A DNA stretch of 64,000 nucleotides from contig NW_020853550.1 in NCBI RefSeq assembly GCF_000972845.2, positions 960,501 to 1,024,500 of the forward strand, read 5' to 3'. The notes beneath the pieces were generated by a model. That model searched no databases. It had not been told where the DNA came from and saw only the letters and a program-made list of their open reading frames with translations. Positions within the stretch are counted from its first letter, which is position 1, and each line of letters starts with the position of its first letter. Shown one piece after another: positions 24,837 through 38,200 of this stretch. A program made the translations under genes and the position numbers. This stretch comes from Larimichthys crocea (taxonomy: Eukaryota > Chordata > Actinopteri > Sciaenidae).

Positions 24837-25295
24837 CAGGGGCGCCGCCAGGAATTTCAAAATCAAAAAATTGGGCCCCCTCTGCGCAACTGTTGTCACC
24901 ACATCTCTAGGACCTAACTATCCCATCAAAAGCTTTACATAACTCTAATCAAAGGCTTGCAACTGTTTTGCGTCTTGTAGTTCAATACTAGTACTAGCAC
25001 AATATTTACTGCTGGTGATTTTTACATGCATGCAAGTCTGCATACAGTATGCAGTGCAGTTCACTATTTGATGCCACCATAAAAATGTGCTAAAGGCCAT
25101 TTTTATTTAACTTTTACTGCCCAAAGCACGTAAAAACAAAGAGATAATTAATTTCATTATTATATTTGAAATATATATATACTCAATGATGATGGTTTAA
25201 TCATTTTATATTGGTGTTTACCTATTTTTGGGGGCCCCTGTCAGTCATGGGACCTTGGAATTGTTCTAACTTTTCCCCCATATACGGCGCCCCTG
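24837..25295 (+). mobile_element. Non-autonomous hAT-type transposon, 459 bp
   Basis: The termini are inverted (CAGGGGCGCCG at the left, CGGCGCCCCTG at the right). The element is flanked by a perfect 8-bp target duplication, AGTCCACC, at 24829-24836 and 25296-25303. An 8-bp duplication with CAG termini is diagnostic of the hAT superfamily. No transposase frame is present. It has inserted into another teleost repeat whose halves flank it (about 24755-24828 and 25304-25390). Confidence 0.85.
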
Positions 25296-27451
25296 AGTCC
25301 ACCACCATACTTTGTTCCATACTGGACTTGAACTGGCCACCCTCCGGTTCCCTCACCAAGTCTCTATGGACTGAGCTACTGCCACCCCGTATTGTGAATT
25401 TTCATTGTGAAATTTAAACATTTTGTAAACTTTTCTGATATTGGGTTTGAATCTGGCAGGGTTATGATTTATTGTGCAGTTCATTCACATTCTGTGAACC
25501 AATCATGAATCAAAATAGGTCTGTATGACAGCAGAGTAAAGTGCAAAGTTCAAATCATGAATCTGTTTTTTTACTATTTCAAGACACATTTACAGCGACT
25601 TTAAAAATCAGTCAGTGATGACACAAAAGTCTGAATTCACTGCTCACTGGTGAGTGAACTGAGCGTCTGTTGATAAGAAACCTATAGCCAGCATGTGGTA
25701 CTTCCCTGTAACTAGTATCACCTGACACCAACTTGCCCATATGTTTATGTATGAGTGGACAAGATGAGCCACAGTTCTCACTGTAACACTTGTAACAGGT
25801 GGCCAATGTTCCTTTATTATTTAAATTCTGACCTTGATAATGACGTCATATATTTCACCGTGTTGTCCACGTTTATATATCCTGCATGAAACAACACGAC
25901 AAGAGCACATGGGGAGAAGTATTTCAGATGCACATTTTGTAGTTCATCTTCTGAATTTTGTAGTTTTACCACAGACATGTCAAGAACATCAGCTGTCACA
26001 TTGCAGTGCAGTGTGAGTGCAGTGTGATTCTCTGAGCACCAGGGTCTTCTTTTCCTAACTCTTTATGAATTCTCCTTTACATTTTTCCTTGACCCCGTGA
26101 TGTTTTCCATCAAGGTTAAGGAAAAGTGGTTAGGAAAGGACTTACGAGGTCATTCTTATTGACTATTTGACCGTACCCAGGAACTCAAAAATACTATACA
26201 GTGTAGGCTATATACTCTGTTTCTATACATGGTAACAAGCCCAGCAGATGTTGACTGTTGACTGCAAAGGTGTTGTTATTACAACAAATCCAAAAACACA
26301 AATTCAAACCAGAATCATGTTAGTTGTTGGTCTGTCTGTGCTCCTGCTGTGAGTTTGGTAGTCTGGAAAGAGCACGAGTCTAAAAGGTGGAGAACTGCTG
26401 ATCTTGACTATCTAACACACACTTTTGGACATTGTTTTTCAAGATAAGGCTCTAATTCTGCTAGGCACTACTCTAAGACACTTTTTAGACACTCTGGCTC
26501 CTTGTGCAATGTATAATGCCACCAGCTGGTGGTGAGAATTGATTTTGGGCATGAGAAATAATTCGTACCACTTCAGTTTGAATGTATCTTCCGTGTTTTA
26601 TGTAGCCACATCTAAAGAGCAGCCGTACTCTCTGTATGACAGGTGGCCATGCTGCTGTATTGTTTATTGAGGGGTTGACGAGGATCCCTCATTCAGACAC
26701 ACTGTCAGAGATGAACCACAGCGTGTGTAGCACCATCTCATTGGCCATATTTCTTTATTAGCGCACTCACTGGAGACGGCTCTCACATCCCACACTCATT
26801 AGTGGTGTCTCTGAAAGATATCTCTCAGCCTTCACACCGCCTCGCTCATGTCCGACAACACACTGGCGTCCCGGAGGACGTGAGCTTATGGATGCACCAC
26901 AAATGTGTGAAGCGTTCTGCTTAATTTGTTCTTGATCAGTAGCTGAGTGAAGAGATTTATTCGTGGCTATATTAGTTTCATATAATTGTTAATATTTGAT
27001 GCACGTACGTCACACGTGTCATGAAGAGCACCTTGTCATTCGCCAGTTCGTTATCAAGAGCTTTATATAAACAATGCCAAGTGGTGTCAGGCTCCAGTGG
27101 GACAGAGTCCTGAACTGATTGGATAGGTTTCATTCCGGCCGTCAACCGGTGTCATACTAGGTTTTAGTGCCATATGAGTTTGTGAGAAGACGTGTGGATT
27201 ACAGTGTAAAGAAGACCAAAAACAGCTGTGAATGGAAAAGAACAGGCTCTTATTTTACACCATCAATTATTCAGCGACTACAGGAGCCTGACTCTTAACA
27301 GTAGTGACGCTGTGACCTAAATGTGACCTGTTTCTGTCGCTCATCAATTTTATATAGAGCAATAATAAGTAGATAAAACACTAGCCCAGCTAAAGTCTAC
27401 AAAATGTATTTTTCAGACAGACAGTGGCTCCACAGTAGAAAACCTCATATG

Positions 27452-27461
27452 TGTGTGTGTG

Positions 27462-27494
<33 letters not shown>

Positions 27495-27533
27495 ATATAT
27501 GTAGATTATATACTTATATATATATATATATAT
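27452..27533. repeat. Compound (GT)n/(ATGT)n/(AT)n microsatellite
   Basis: Alternating GT, TATATG and AT repeats in the long 5' intron of ptpdc1. Confidence 0.9.
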
Positions 27534-27724
27534 TCGATCCCCACTCTCGCTGCTCAAAAAAAGATTGCCACGGTAGTGTACGATTTGAATCATAGTGAAA
27601 ACACAGTGTGGATTATGATAACATATGGTGAATATGACAGCTATAAAAACTGACATTGACAGTGTTTTAGTATCTGAGAAGGATCTTTAGACTGTGCATC
27701 ACTCAGGTGCAGATTTTAAATACA

Positions 27725-28130
27725 GCATTAGGGATGGGCGATATGGACAAAAAATGTATCCCGATAGTTTCTGGTATTTATCACGGTAATGATAAAAACG
27801 ACAATAAATAAACACCAATTCAGCCTAATCTTTTTGAATATAAATCTATCACCAAAACAATAATAAAGGCTAAGGGGAGCTAGTGGTGGTCTGTGGAGGT
27901 TCGACCCAGTGTCTGGCGGCCGGAGTGTGAGGAAAGAGCTCCTCGCTGTCCGACGTATCTGCTCCGCCTTCCGCCATTGTCAATTTGTCAATATTCCACA
28001 CGTGTTGGGCTGCGAGTGTGTCGCGCACATACATACGTCATCAATGGGAATTTATCTTTTTTATTGTGGGATGACATATTCTTACCGTGGGAAATGTTTT
28101 TGACGATATATCGTAAACGAGGCCTATACA
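27725..28130. mobile_element. Degraded DNA-transposon relic in ptpdc1 5' intron
   Basis: It starts with AGGGATGGGCGATATGGAC and ends near GACGATATATCGTAAACG, a style of terminus common in teleost hAT-like elements. There is no intact partner terminus and no target duplication that I could see. Confidence 0.4.
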
Positions 28131-29241
28131 GCATAGGCCTACTTTAGTTCAATGATTCTGTAACTTATTGCACTCATCTATTGGAATTTCTGGGTGATTG
28201 TATGTTTGATATTTGCAGAGTTAGCAGAGTTTTTACCTCGATTTTACTCTTTCGGGTCAAGTGAAACTGTTTGTTTGGTGTAAAATTGGTCCAACTCAAT
28301 TTGGATTTGACATTTCTTTCCTTCCAAATGGGGACAAAAATTTCTGAAAACACTCCTCTAAATAAGAAAACATGAGTCAACAAGTGGAACTTTACCTTGC
28401 AGAGACTAGCTGCTCGTTGATGAATCCATCCTAAATGAGAGGAAGAAAAGACAAAGGTCAGGGAATCATTTGGCCATCAAAAAGTTAGCATGTAAAGAAC
28501 AGCGACCCCGCTCAATTGTTAATGCACCACAGTGAGGCAGAGAGCTGTAAAGGTGCAGAATTTCACTCCTGCAACACCAGTTAGCACAAGTGATGAAGCC
28601 CATTAGATGTTCGAGCGTAACGTGAGAAACAGCTAGTACGTGGAGTTCAGTTGACACTGTGGGAGATCTGTGCGATACAACTCTGATAGCAGGCTACAGA
28701 AATCACATGTGCGAGTCAACAAGTATTGCTGTGAAGCTGCACAATAGGAGGCGAATATTTCGGCTTGAATAATTGATAACTGTGGCATCAGCCTGATCAA
28801 ACAGGATGAATTTTAGAATGCAGTGTAAAATATTCTCACTGGTGTGATGGTGCCATGTCACTGTGTGCTCTGCCTATCTGCGTGGCCTGTGTGGGTGCTG
28901 CTGAAGTCAGTGCTCTTTGTAACTCAGCACCTCTGATCTCGGGTTTTTGCGCTCCCTAGCTCCCGCTGTTGTCCCTGAGGCCACGCCCACAGGCTCCCAG
29001 AGGTGCAGTGGTCAGACTGATACACGAGCTGCTGACATGGTGGCTCGGTTTGCACGTTTCCCTCTCTCCCCTGGGTTATCTTGCCAGGCAACGCCGCCTC
29101 ACGCTCCTCATATCTCATTTGTGTGTACACCTTGTGACTGTTTATCAGCTTTGGCTCGTAAGCAGTTTCCCCCCCACCCCCTCCTTTTTTTTTCATCTGC
29201 TTTTGACACACAATGTTTATTCACACCTTTCAGCCCCTGCC

Positions 29242-32200
29242 ATGGCAGCTGGTGTCAGCATACTGAGTGACTTTCCTTACTCCATGAGTGGAGCCCGCAG
29301 TGAAGAGATCAGCACAGAGATGGAGACAGGTAGGAGAGCTTTGCAACACAACAACAACACAAGAACAACACATGAACAACACAAGAAAACAAGAACAACA
29401 CAAGCTGCTTCATTGTGATGCATGTTTTGCAAAGCAATGGCACAGGACTCTGGATTAGAAACGCATCAAGACCAAAATTTGACGTCACACTAATAGTGTG
29501 AAGATGTTGAAGTTGTTATGAGAAGATGTGATATCTGTAGCAGGACATGAAGTGTATTATTAATGAGTGTAATGTCCACAAGCTAGATAAAGTCTGATAG
29601 TCCAAGTCAGTGTCTGACGAGGATTTATGAGATGAGGTATGTAATGAGAGCTAAAGCTGATGGTTTACAGAAACAGCCATCCACAGTGTTTCCATCAATA
29701 CAACATAAACACCTGTATCTTCTTAGTATTTATACTAAGTATTTATACTCGTCGTTATTGATGTTTTGTGAATGAGGCATCTGTCTCCATGGATGTGGCG
29801 GATAATGTGTCTTAAAAAGACATAAAACATGTCACTATTGGCTACCACCATCAGTATTTATTATTATTATTATTATTATTTTGTATTTTTCACACCTTTT
29901 TAATAATGAATATGTTCATGAGGCATCATGCCATCAGTAAAATATGAAGATGTTTGCTGTGTTCTGTGTGTCCTGCATGATAACCAGCTTTTAAAACACA
30001 CAACAAATCTATAATACACAACTGAAATAAGTACCAACTACCTGAAAAATGACAAATGTAACAGAGTTTGGTTATAAAATAATGATTGAATAGAAGTTTC
30101 AGACCCCATACATGATAAAGCACATGATAAAATAGTTTCATACACACACTGCAGACTCCTTGTTTTTTGCGTACACCAGCCTTCTAAAATGCTCTGATGT
30201 TAAAGAAGAAAGGTACCCTGGATAAAAGCCTACTAACAGGTAGAACAGAAAAGACCTGCTGAATGTGGCTGACTTTATTTTTGTTGCCTCAACATTGGAT
30301 GTGTGTGGCTGCAGCCCTCTGTCATCTTTGCTGTTTGTCAGTGCTCCTGCTGCTCCCACACACTGAGCCTCAGTGAGCCAGCAGTATCAGTTCACCTTTT
30401 GGCTTCACTTTGATGGATGGAGGACTGGCTGCTGAATTGTTGAGCAGGCTTCAAGCACAATGTCAGTATTACAGTTACATGGTCTTGTCTTAAATCACAA
30501 GTTCTCCCTTTGTTACAGCTCTTCTGTTAAAGACATTCAACTATGCATAAAATGTATTTGTTAACTTAAATAGTTGTTGGTCGTAGCAGATAACAGAAGT
30601 GATAGTTTAGGGAGAGTTTTTCTTCATAGTTTTATTTCATTTCTAACTGCATGTTGCCAGACAAACTTACAAGATAATTTCATTTTGGGCTGTGATTTCT
30701 TTCACATAAGCTGTTGTTCAGTGTGAAGCAGAGAGAAGGTGTTTGCTTGTTAACACTTGTGCATGCTGTGTGTGTGTGTTCAGGGCTGTAAAGCAGCAGA
30801 TGCACGGCCTTGCAAGCAAGCAAGTCCAGCATTTTGCTCTTTCATTTACAAGCCGCCTCCCTCAGATCTGTGAGGTGTGTCTGTGTGTGTTATTTGTGCG
30901 TGCAACATTCGCCCCCATCTACCTCCCACTGACGACTTTGGAGATGGTTGCCATGGCGACACTTCAAATGCTGCTGATGAATTGATAGGTTGCATTTGCC
31001 TCTCTTTGCACACGGGTGATTGTTGCTTGCTGATGATTCACCGTGGGCCGCAGAGCAGCGGAGCCAGGAGCCTCAGTTAGCACAGCCATGCTTGCAGTGC
31101 AGCCTGCAGCCCGTCCTGTAAAGATGCCGCTGCACAGAGGACGCCACTCCATAGCCGGAGAGATGACAGCCAGCGTGGGGAGGCATGGCCGCAGGCACTC
31201 TGCTTCGGACATCCTGCTGAAAGTCCTGCAGCGTAGACGCAGCTCTGCCCTGGAGATCCTCTCCTCCTCCTCCCACAGAGTGATGGTGGCCGTCAGCATG
31301 AACCAGCCACAGCCTCCCACTGAATGCAAGACCAGGAGATGTAACCGCACTGAAGAAATGACTTGTGTTTTGTGTTTTTGCTTCGATGACGTCTTCAGCT
31401 GCATGAAAGCACGGAGTACTGATGAGTGTAGTCATTTTGTCCTCTTTTTTTCTCTGCAGCCAATGCTAGGGTCCCGACAGCAAAGTACACCAAGATGGGG
31501 GAGACCCTGAGGCATGTCATCCCGGGTCACATGCAGTGCTCCATGGCCTGTGGAGGGAAAGCCTGTAAATACGAGAACCCCTCTCGCTGGAGCGATGAGG
31601 AGCAAGCCGTCAAAGGACTCTACTCGTCCTGGTAGGTTGCTCAGTTTTATCACTACCTTTGATACAGCTCTCAGTGTTCATATGCCTTCCCTGTCAATGC
31701 TGTGGTCAGTCAGCACGGGTCACTGAAGTCCATGTCAACACATCTGCCCTGGTGTTTGTTTTGTTTATAAAATGGAATGACTGAACTGAGATCTATATTG
31801 TTTGCAGGGTCTTTAAAGCTGTCTTAAACTTGCTTAACTGTCCTAATTCAACATTCATCTTATGATTTTACTGTATAAACCACAACTCACACTAACTTGT
31901 CATATTCTCCACTTTCAGGATTACTGACAACTTGCTAGCTATGGCAAGGCCTTCCACTGAAATCATAGAGAGATATAATATAATTGAACAGTTCCAAAGG
32001 TACAGTCACCTTTATAATTTTAGTATTTGATTCATTTGATTCTTTATTAACATTTAGATTAACGGTGAAATGGAGGTTGTTTGTTGAACGGTTTGCTCCA
32101 TGTGCAGTGCCGTCACATGTCGGTGTGTAAATGCTTTGATGTTAGTGTTGTGTGTTGCACTGACACGGACCTGCTGCTGTGCTCAGGTGTGGTTTGAAGA

Positions 32201-35200
32201 CGGTCATCAACCTACAGCGGCCAGGAGAACACGCCAGCTGTGGCAACTCGCTGGAACAGGAGAGCGGTTTCACTTATCGACCTGAAACCTTCATGGCGGC
32301 AGGCAGTGAGTCTCTATATCCACCACATAACACCTCCTGTTACAACAGGACGCAATAAAACATGTCGCTGTAGTGTCACCTACAGAAGAGGTGAATGATG
32401 GGAGAAAACAGCTAAATCATGAATGATGCAGACATGAAGATATGAATGATTTGATATCATCACAGGGCCATGCTCAGTTGTCATTAGTTTCTATTTCACA
32501 GGAAGCTCATGCACATTTTCCATCAGGGATAAAATAATATTAGTATTTATCTAATCAAAATACATGCATCACTTAATTTAAGGTGCTGCACCACACATAG
32601 TAGCCTTAAGAGCTTAGTTGTTGCCTAATATTTACACCTACAGACCTGCTAGATGTTACTGTAACTGCCACAGACTCGTAGCCTGGGAGCCAGAAATGTG
32701 AGCTCATCTTTAATTTGCTCTGACAGATTGGGCCAGGCCAATCACAGCAGTTTATTTAAAGGACCAGTGTTTAGGATTAAGTAGCATTTAGGAGTGTAGT
32801 TGCACTGCAGCGCCCTCGCCTCCCCTTCTGTATTTTAAAAGCAAAATGAACCAATGTCGTCATCATTTTACTTAGTCTGATTCTAGAAGTCATTCTTCTT
32901 AGATAATATTAAATGACATTTCAGACTGTAACTAAACTGACAAACTCTTTTATGGCAAAAATAAATGAACTTGTGCAACAATGTCCAGTAGGTAACGCAC
33001 ATGTTTTAGCTGTCTCTTCCTCACCGTAATGACGCATTTAAAATTAAATGTATGCATATAAATTAAAAAATGGCCAGTGTAATACAGCTCTTACTGTATT
33101 AAAAGCATTCTATTATGAAGTATTGTTTGAACTTGCCATGACGCAGTGACTTCTGTGTTTACATTGTGCTTTGATTTCTGAGTGCTTTTTTGTAATTTGT
33201 AAATTAGACAATAATCTTGTACAACAAGAGAAATGCATTGTGCCAGGTTCTAGCAGATTGCTATTTTCCACCTGTAGTCCCCGGGCAGGTTGATAGAATA
33301 GTTGATAGAAAATTAGTATAGAAAAAGAAAATTGACAGTTATTTATTAACAGAAATAACAGACAAAGTCAAAGAGACAGTGCTGCTGGAGATGTTTCCTG
33401 ACAACACATTTACCTTAGTGAGGCCCACACTTAATATGTAAACAAAATCATGGATGTGTATGTACAAATAAGTGGTGCCATCTATCCCTGATGAAGAGGA
33501 TGCCTGCAGTAGTCTCTGCGGAACACTTTAATCTGTATTTGTGCAGTTTACATGAGAATGAGTAGCAGGTATTAGACTAAGATAGCTTGAGCATTTCTCA
33601 AGTCATCAATGTTTTGTGCTTTGCCTACATCCGGAACGTGATCCTAGTAACTCGACCAATTACCGAGGGACTCCACATTATGTCTTTGGAGGATGGCGAC
33701 CTTTATTTCTCTTCCTAACAAGCTCTCCTAAGATCTTCTCCCCAAGACACCTCATCAAAGCAGCAGCTGCATGTTGATCAGTGCTGTCTTTCACGTGACA
33801 CTCAGTGTTTGCTTGTTTTCTTGCTGTAGGTCTTTATCATGCACAGTCCTTCACACCTCATTTCAGACATTTAATGAACACACAACTCTCTACAGCCCCT
33901 TGCAGACATGCACCTCTTCATATGAATGTGATAGTAATTTAACATGTTAGTCTCAAAGTCTCAAAGCACCTCAGTCACTTTTTATGTAGGTGAGGCGTCA
34001 TGGACAGGTCAGACCTGAATGGCAGATTAATGTAAAGGTAAAATCTGCTTATTAAGATTAAACATGTCTCGTTCCATCATATAAGATCACTGAGAGCTGT
34101 TATCTCAATCATTATTCTAATGAACAAAGAAAAAAATAAACCAGCAAACTCATATATTTTAGATTGTTCTCATATCACTTTATTAAAACAGTTTTATCCT
34201 CATGCAGCACCCAGGGAGGAAGAGATTATTCTCACACAACCCCAGTAAAACATGGCCAACAGTCTTTCTTTATATTTCACATTTCCATTATTCAGAAACA
34301 ATATATGAGAACAGAAAGTCTTCTCCTTTACTATCTTAACATTTTTAACTCACTGATTAAAGCACTATTTGTTAGAAAGTGATGCTTTTGTGATTTAGCA
34401 CCCCCAGTGTTTGACTACTGTGGTAAATATGGACATGTGTATTTGTTCTTACATTATTCATGATTGTCATGATGACTCTAAGGCCATGACAAAAACAAAG
34501 GGGAGACACAGGTTGAAATGAATTAGGAAACTGTCACAATGATCAAAAACTAGCGAGTCAACAACTTTGCTAACAGCCAAACATCAAGCAAAGATAACAT
34601 AAGACATAGCAGCCAGCTAATATTACTGAATAGTCCAACAGCAGTCAGCCCAGCCAAGACTTTTATTTTACCAAGCTCTCACCAACCACCAAAAATCAGT
34701 CGCACATTTACTCTTGTCTACAGGACAAGCTTCCCATCAGCATTAACCTGAAAACCTCCTTTTTCTGGTCCAAAGCACCTGTGGTACAAACACTAACACT
34801 TCCACAGTACTCTGAGCTCATAGAGGCAGCTGTGGCTTAGGAGAGAGAGTCATCCACCAGTCAGATGATCTGCGGTTCGATTCCCGGCTCCTCTTTTCTG
34901 CATGTTGAAGTGTCTACTGAACCCCAAACTGTTCCTGAAGGCTGCGCCATCGGTGGCACTCGTTTTTAGCTCCTAAAAACTGATGAGCTGTTGGCACCTT
35001 GCAATGCCAGCAGTGTATGAATGTGTGTGATTTGGTGAATGAGATATGTAGTGTAAAAGCGCTTTGAGTGTTCGGAAGACTAGAAAGGAGATATACAAGT
35101 ACAGTCTATTTACCATTTAAGCCAACATTAGCAGCCGGAGGACATCAGAGGGAAAACCAGAAAACATTTTCTCCATGAAATATGAGCCAGTTTCACCAAA

Positions 35201-38200
35201 ATCAGTCAAATAGTTGGTAGTGTGTGTCTTGGTGTCGTAGGTTGTATAATTCTCACGGATGATTGTATCCTAAGAACAAAGTGCCATGGTGAAAGAACAA
35301 ACAAATGACAGAGCTACCATTCAACTGATTATAAGTCAGTGAAGCATCACACTGATTTAAAACAGTGCTGTATTACTGTAACGCTAATTCAGTGGAGTAC
35401 TCCTCTTTATTGTAAAGATTAAAAGGTTGCAGGTAGATATTGAACAGCTCTGTACTTTGTATGTTTCAGTTTATTACTACAACTTTGGGTGGAAGGATTA
35501 TGGTGTGGCATCTCTGACTACAATCCTTGACATGGTGAAAGTCATGTCATTTGCTATCCAGGAGGGGAAACTGGCTGTCCACTGCCACGCCGGTCTTGGA
35601 AGAACAGGTTTGTAACACCAGCAATTTGGCTTGCAACCTCATTTTTGTCTATACAATATGAGTTTTGTCTTTATTGTTTTCTCTTTTGTCTTTCATCGTG
35701 TAGGTGTGTTGTTGGCTTGTTACTTGGTTTTCACATCCCGAATGAGCGCTGACCAAGCCATCCTGTTTGTACGAGCCAAGAGACCCAACTCCATCCAAAC
35801 CAGAGGCCAGCTCCTGTGCGTCAGGGAGTTTGCCCAGTTCCTGGTTCCCCTCCGAAGCATCTTCTCCTGTGCAGAACCCAAAGCCGGCGCCGTCACCTTG
35901 TCCCAGTACCTCACCCGGCAGCGCCACCTGCTGCACGGCAACGAGGCCAGACAGATGAAGAACGTGCCAAAGATTGTCCAGCTGGTGTGCAGGCTTCTCA
36001 TCGACATCGCAGCCAACAGACAGGTGGTCATCGAGGAGGAGTGGCTGGAGATCCCCGACCTCACTGCAGAGGTGGAGAAGACCGTTTCCCAGCAGGCTCT
36101 TCAGCAGCTCGGGAAAGAGATGAGAGGGAAGGGTATTCCTGTTCCGCCTTGTTCAACTCATCCTCTCAGCTCACCCACCCTGCAGTCCAGACCTCCTCAT
36201 GATCAACCTCTCACCAGTGAGAATGACTTTGAGCCACTATGGAGGCAGCAGCATGTAGAAAGAGCTCTGAGGTCCGCTCTTACCAACAACAGGAGCCTCA
36301 GTGATTCTTTCCTTCACAAACTTGGACAACAGCAGCACCGTTTAGAAAATCTGAAGAGCAACGCACCGATCAGCTGCCTGGTCAAACATTCCATGTCTCA
36401 CAGCAGCCTTACAGACCTTAACCCTCCAAGATTTTGTGACCTCTCTCCTCAGGACATTATCAGCACCATGCAGGACCCCAATACTGAAGCAAAGCAAGAC
36501 ACGAGATGCCCCTTTTTAAAAAAGCAGCTACTCAAAGGCCATCAGAGTTTGTCTTTAGATCTGTCTGAGCAGGGAAGAAAATCCCACTGTAACACCACAC
36601 TGCCAGCCTTATCAACCAAGAGCAAACCGGTAACCAGGGAGGAGCAGCCAGATGTGGATGTGTCAGTGGGTGAAACAGACAGAGTGGATGTCACTGAGGT
36701 TCCTTTCGTCACTCTCCAGTCTGAGCTCTCCCCAGAGAGCAGACACTTGTTGGTGGCTAAAGCTCTGGCAATGGACCTGACAGACAAGGATCTCACCTCC
36801 AAGGTGTCACAGTGGCAGGTAGAGTACCCCAAGAAATACTCAAATATACCATGCACATACATGTAGCAGTGCAAAACCTGTCTGAACATATAAAAGGATC
36901 ATTCTAAAAAAAACCCACACACATTCATGTCATACATGGCAACACTTTAAGCTCCCAAGTTTGGATTCGAGGCGCAGCCAGCCAATAATGGTAGTCATCA
37001 CAAAGAACACATTACAGGTGAGTTTTTAGCAGCTTCTTAAAGCTACTCACTGACTCTGCATTTTATATAGTTAGGGCCACAACTGCATACAGCTTTGGTT
37101 TTAAGCCAGAGTTTGGGGACCACCATATGGCCTCTGACATCCAGTTAATGACAGCTGTCAGGCAGCCTTGTAGAGTAGAGATTTAAAGGAGAGGTATAGC
37201 AGGGCATTGTCTGCATAACAAGGATAGGAAATGTACTTAAATAGCCTAACTAAAGGGGGAGCACGCTAAGTGAAAGAAGAATGGGCCCAAAGAGCACAAC
37301 CAACCAATTAACCAGCTGACCAGGACGTGTCAGCCCAACAGATTTCATGGGGTATCTGCAACATCACATCACATCACTGTTCACACAGTCGGTGTGTTTG
37401 AATTAGTAATAAAATCACTGTTGGCTTTCTAAAGATTCCCACAGAAATCCAGTGTCCATTGTTGGTGTAGGTGAATAAACAAATGAAGTTTTCCAGGCTA
37501 GACTGTTCCTGGAGAAAGCCAGTATGTTGACCAGGCATACGTGTAACTGGGGTTTCATTCATTTTTAGATGAAAGCATGATACAATACTTGTACACATTT
37601 CATCTTCATATTCAGAGTAGTTCCATCTGAGGTCTTAATTAAACTGACAGCATCTAGAAGTCTAAATAAAGAGTTAATGTTTAGTCAACACTCAAAAATA
37701 AGAAAAGGAGAAAGAAGTGTCATTATTATTTCATTAATTATGATTAACTGTGTCATAATCAACTCACTGGACAATCAAGTCCACTGTCCTAACCTGCTGC
37801 ATGTGAATACAGATTTAACATTAGCCAACTTACTACAGTGTCTGTAAACAGATAGCTTTGTAACCTGCTTTATACTCTGTGGTGAAGCTTTATAGATAGT
37901 GTCAGATGGCAGAATGATTAAAATCCAATCTAGTCTAATCAAATTGAAAATGTAATGTGATGTCTGTCTGCTCGGGGAAAGCCAAAGAGAAAACGGACAC
38001 TCCCAGAGCTCCACCAGTCACACATGTGAAGGATCTACAGGAAATGTGGTGTTATGAGAAACAGTATGATCATCATCTCCACCATACTTTTGATAATAAC
38101 AGTGGAAATATAACAGCACGTCTACATGTCTCCCTGTTTTCAGACGCCAAGCTGTAATTGTGTGAAATCAGCATCCTGCTGTTGTGCTGGGTTCAGCCTC

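Larger units (their letters stand above)
24186..29233 (+). other. ptpdc1: Long 5' intron of ptpdc1
   Basis: Bounded by a candidate donor at 24186 and the acceptor at 29232-29233. It contains the hAT at 24837-25295, the microsatellite at 27452 and the relic at 27725-28130. No further exon is convincing. Confidence 0.5.
32306..35469 (+). other. ptpdc1: ptpdc1 intron 4
   Basis: Donor GTGAGT, acceptor TGTTTCAG. It contains a repeat relic (32753) and a SINE (34823-35119); the remainder is AT-rich without features. Confidence 0.75.

Noticed and set aside
31043..31087. Extension of the alternative ptpdc1 exon to a start at 31043
   Set aside because: The codon at 31043 is GTG. The first in-frame ATG is at 31088.
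34823..34900. tRNA gene
   Set aside because: A and B boxes are present, but the segment does not fold as a full tRNA and continues into a SINE body with a LINE-type tail.
35631..35703. First 24 codons of the 411-codon frame in ptpdc1
   Set aside because: They lie in intron 5. The acceptor at 35702-35703 restores the conserved GVLLACYLVF reading after the catalytic loop.
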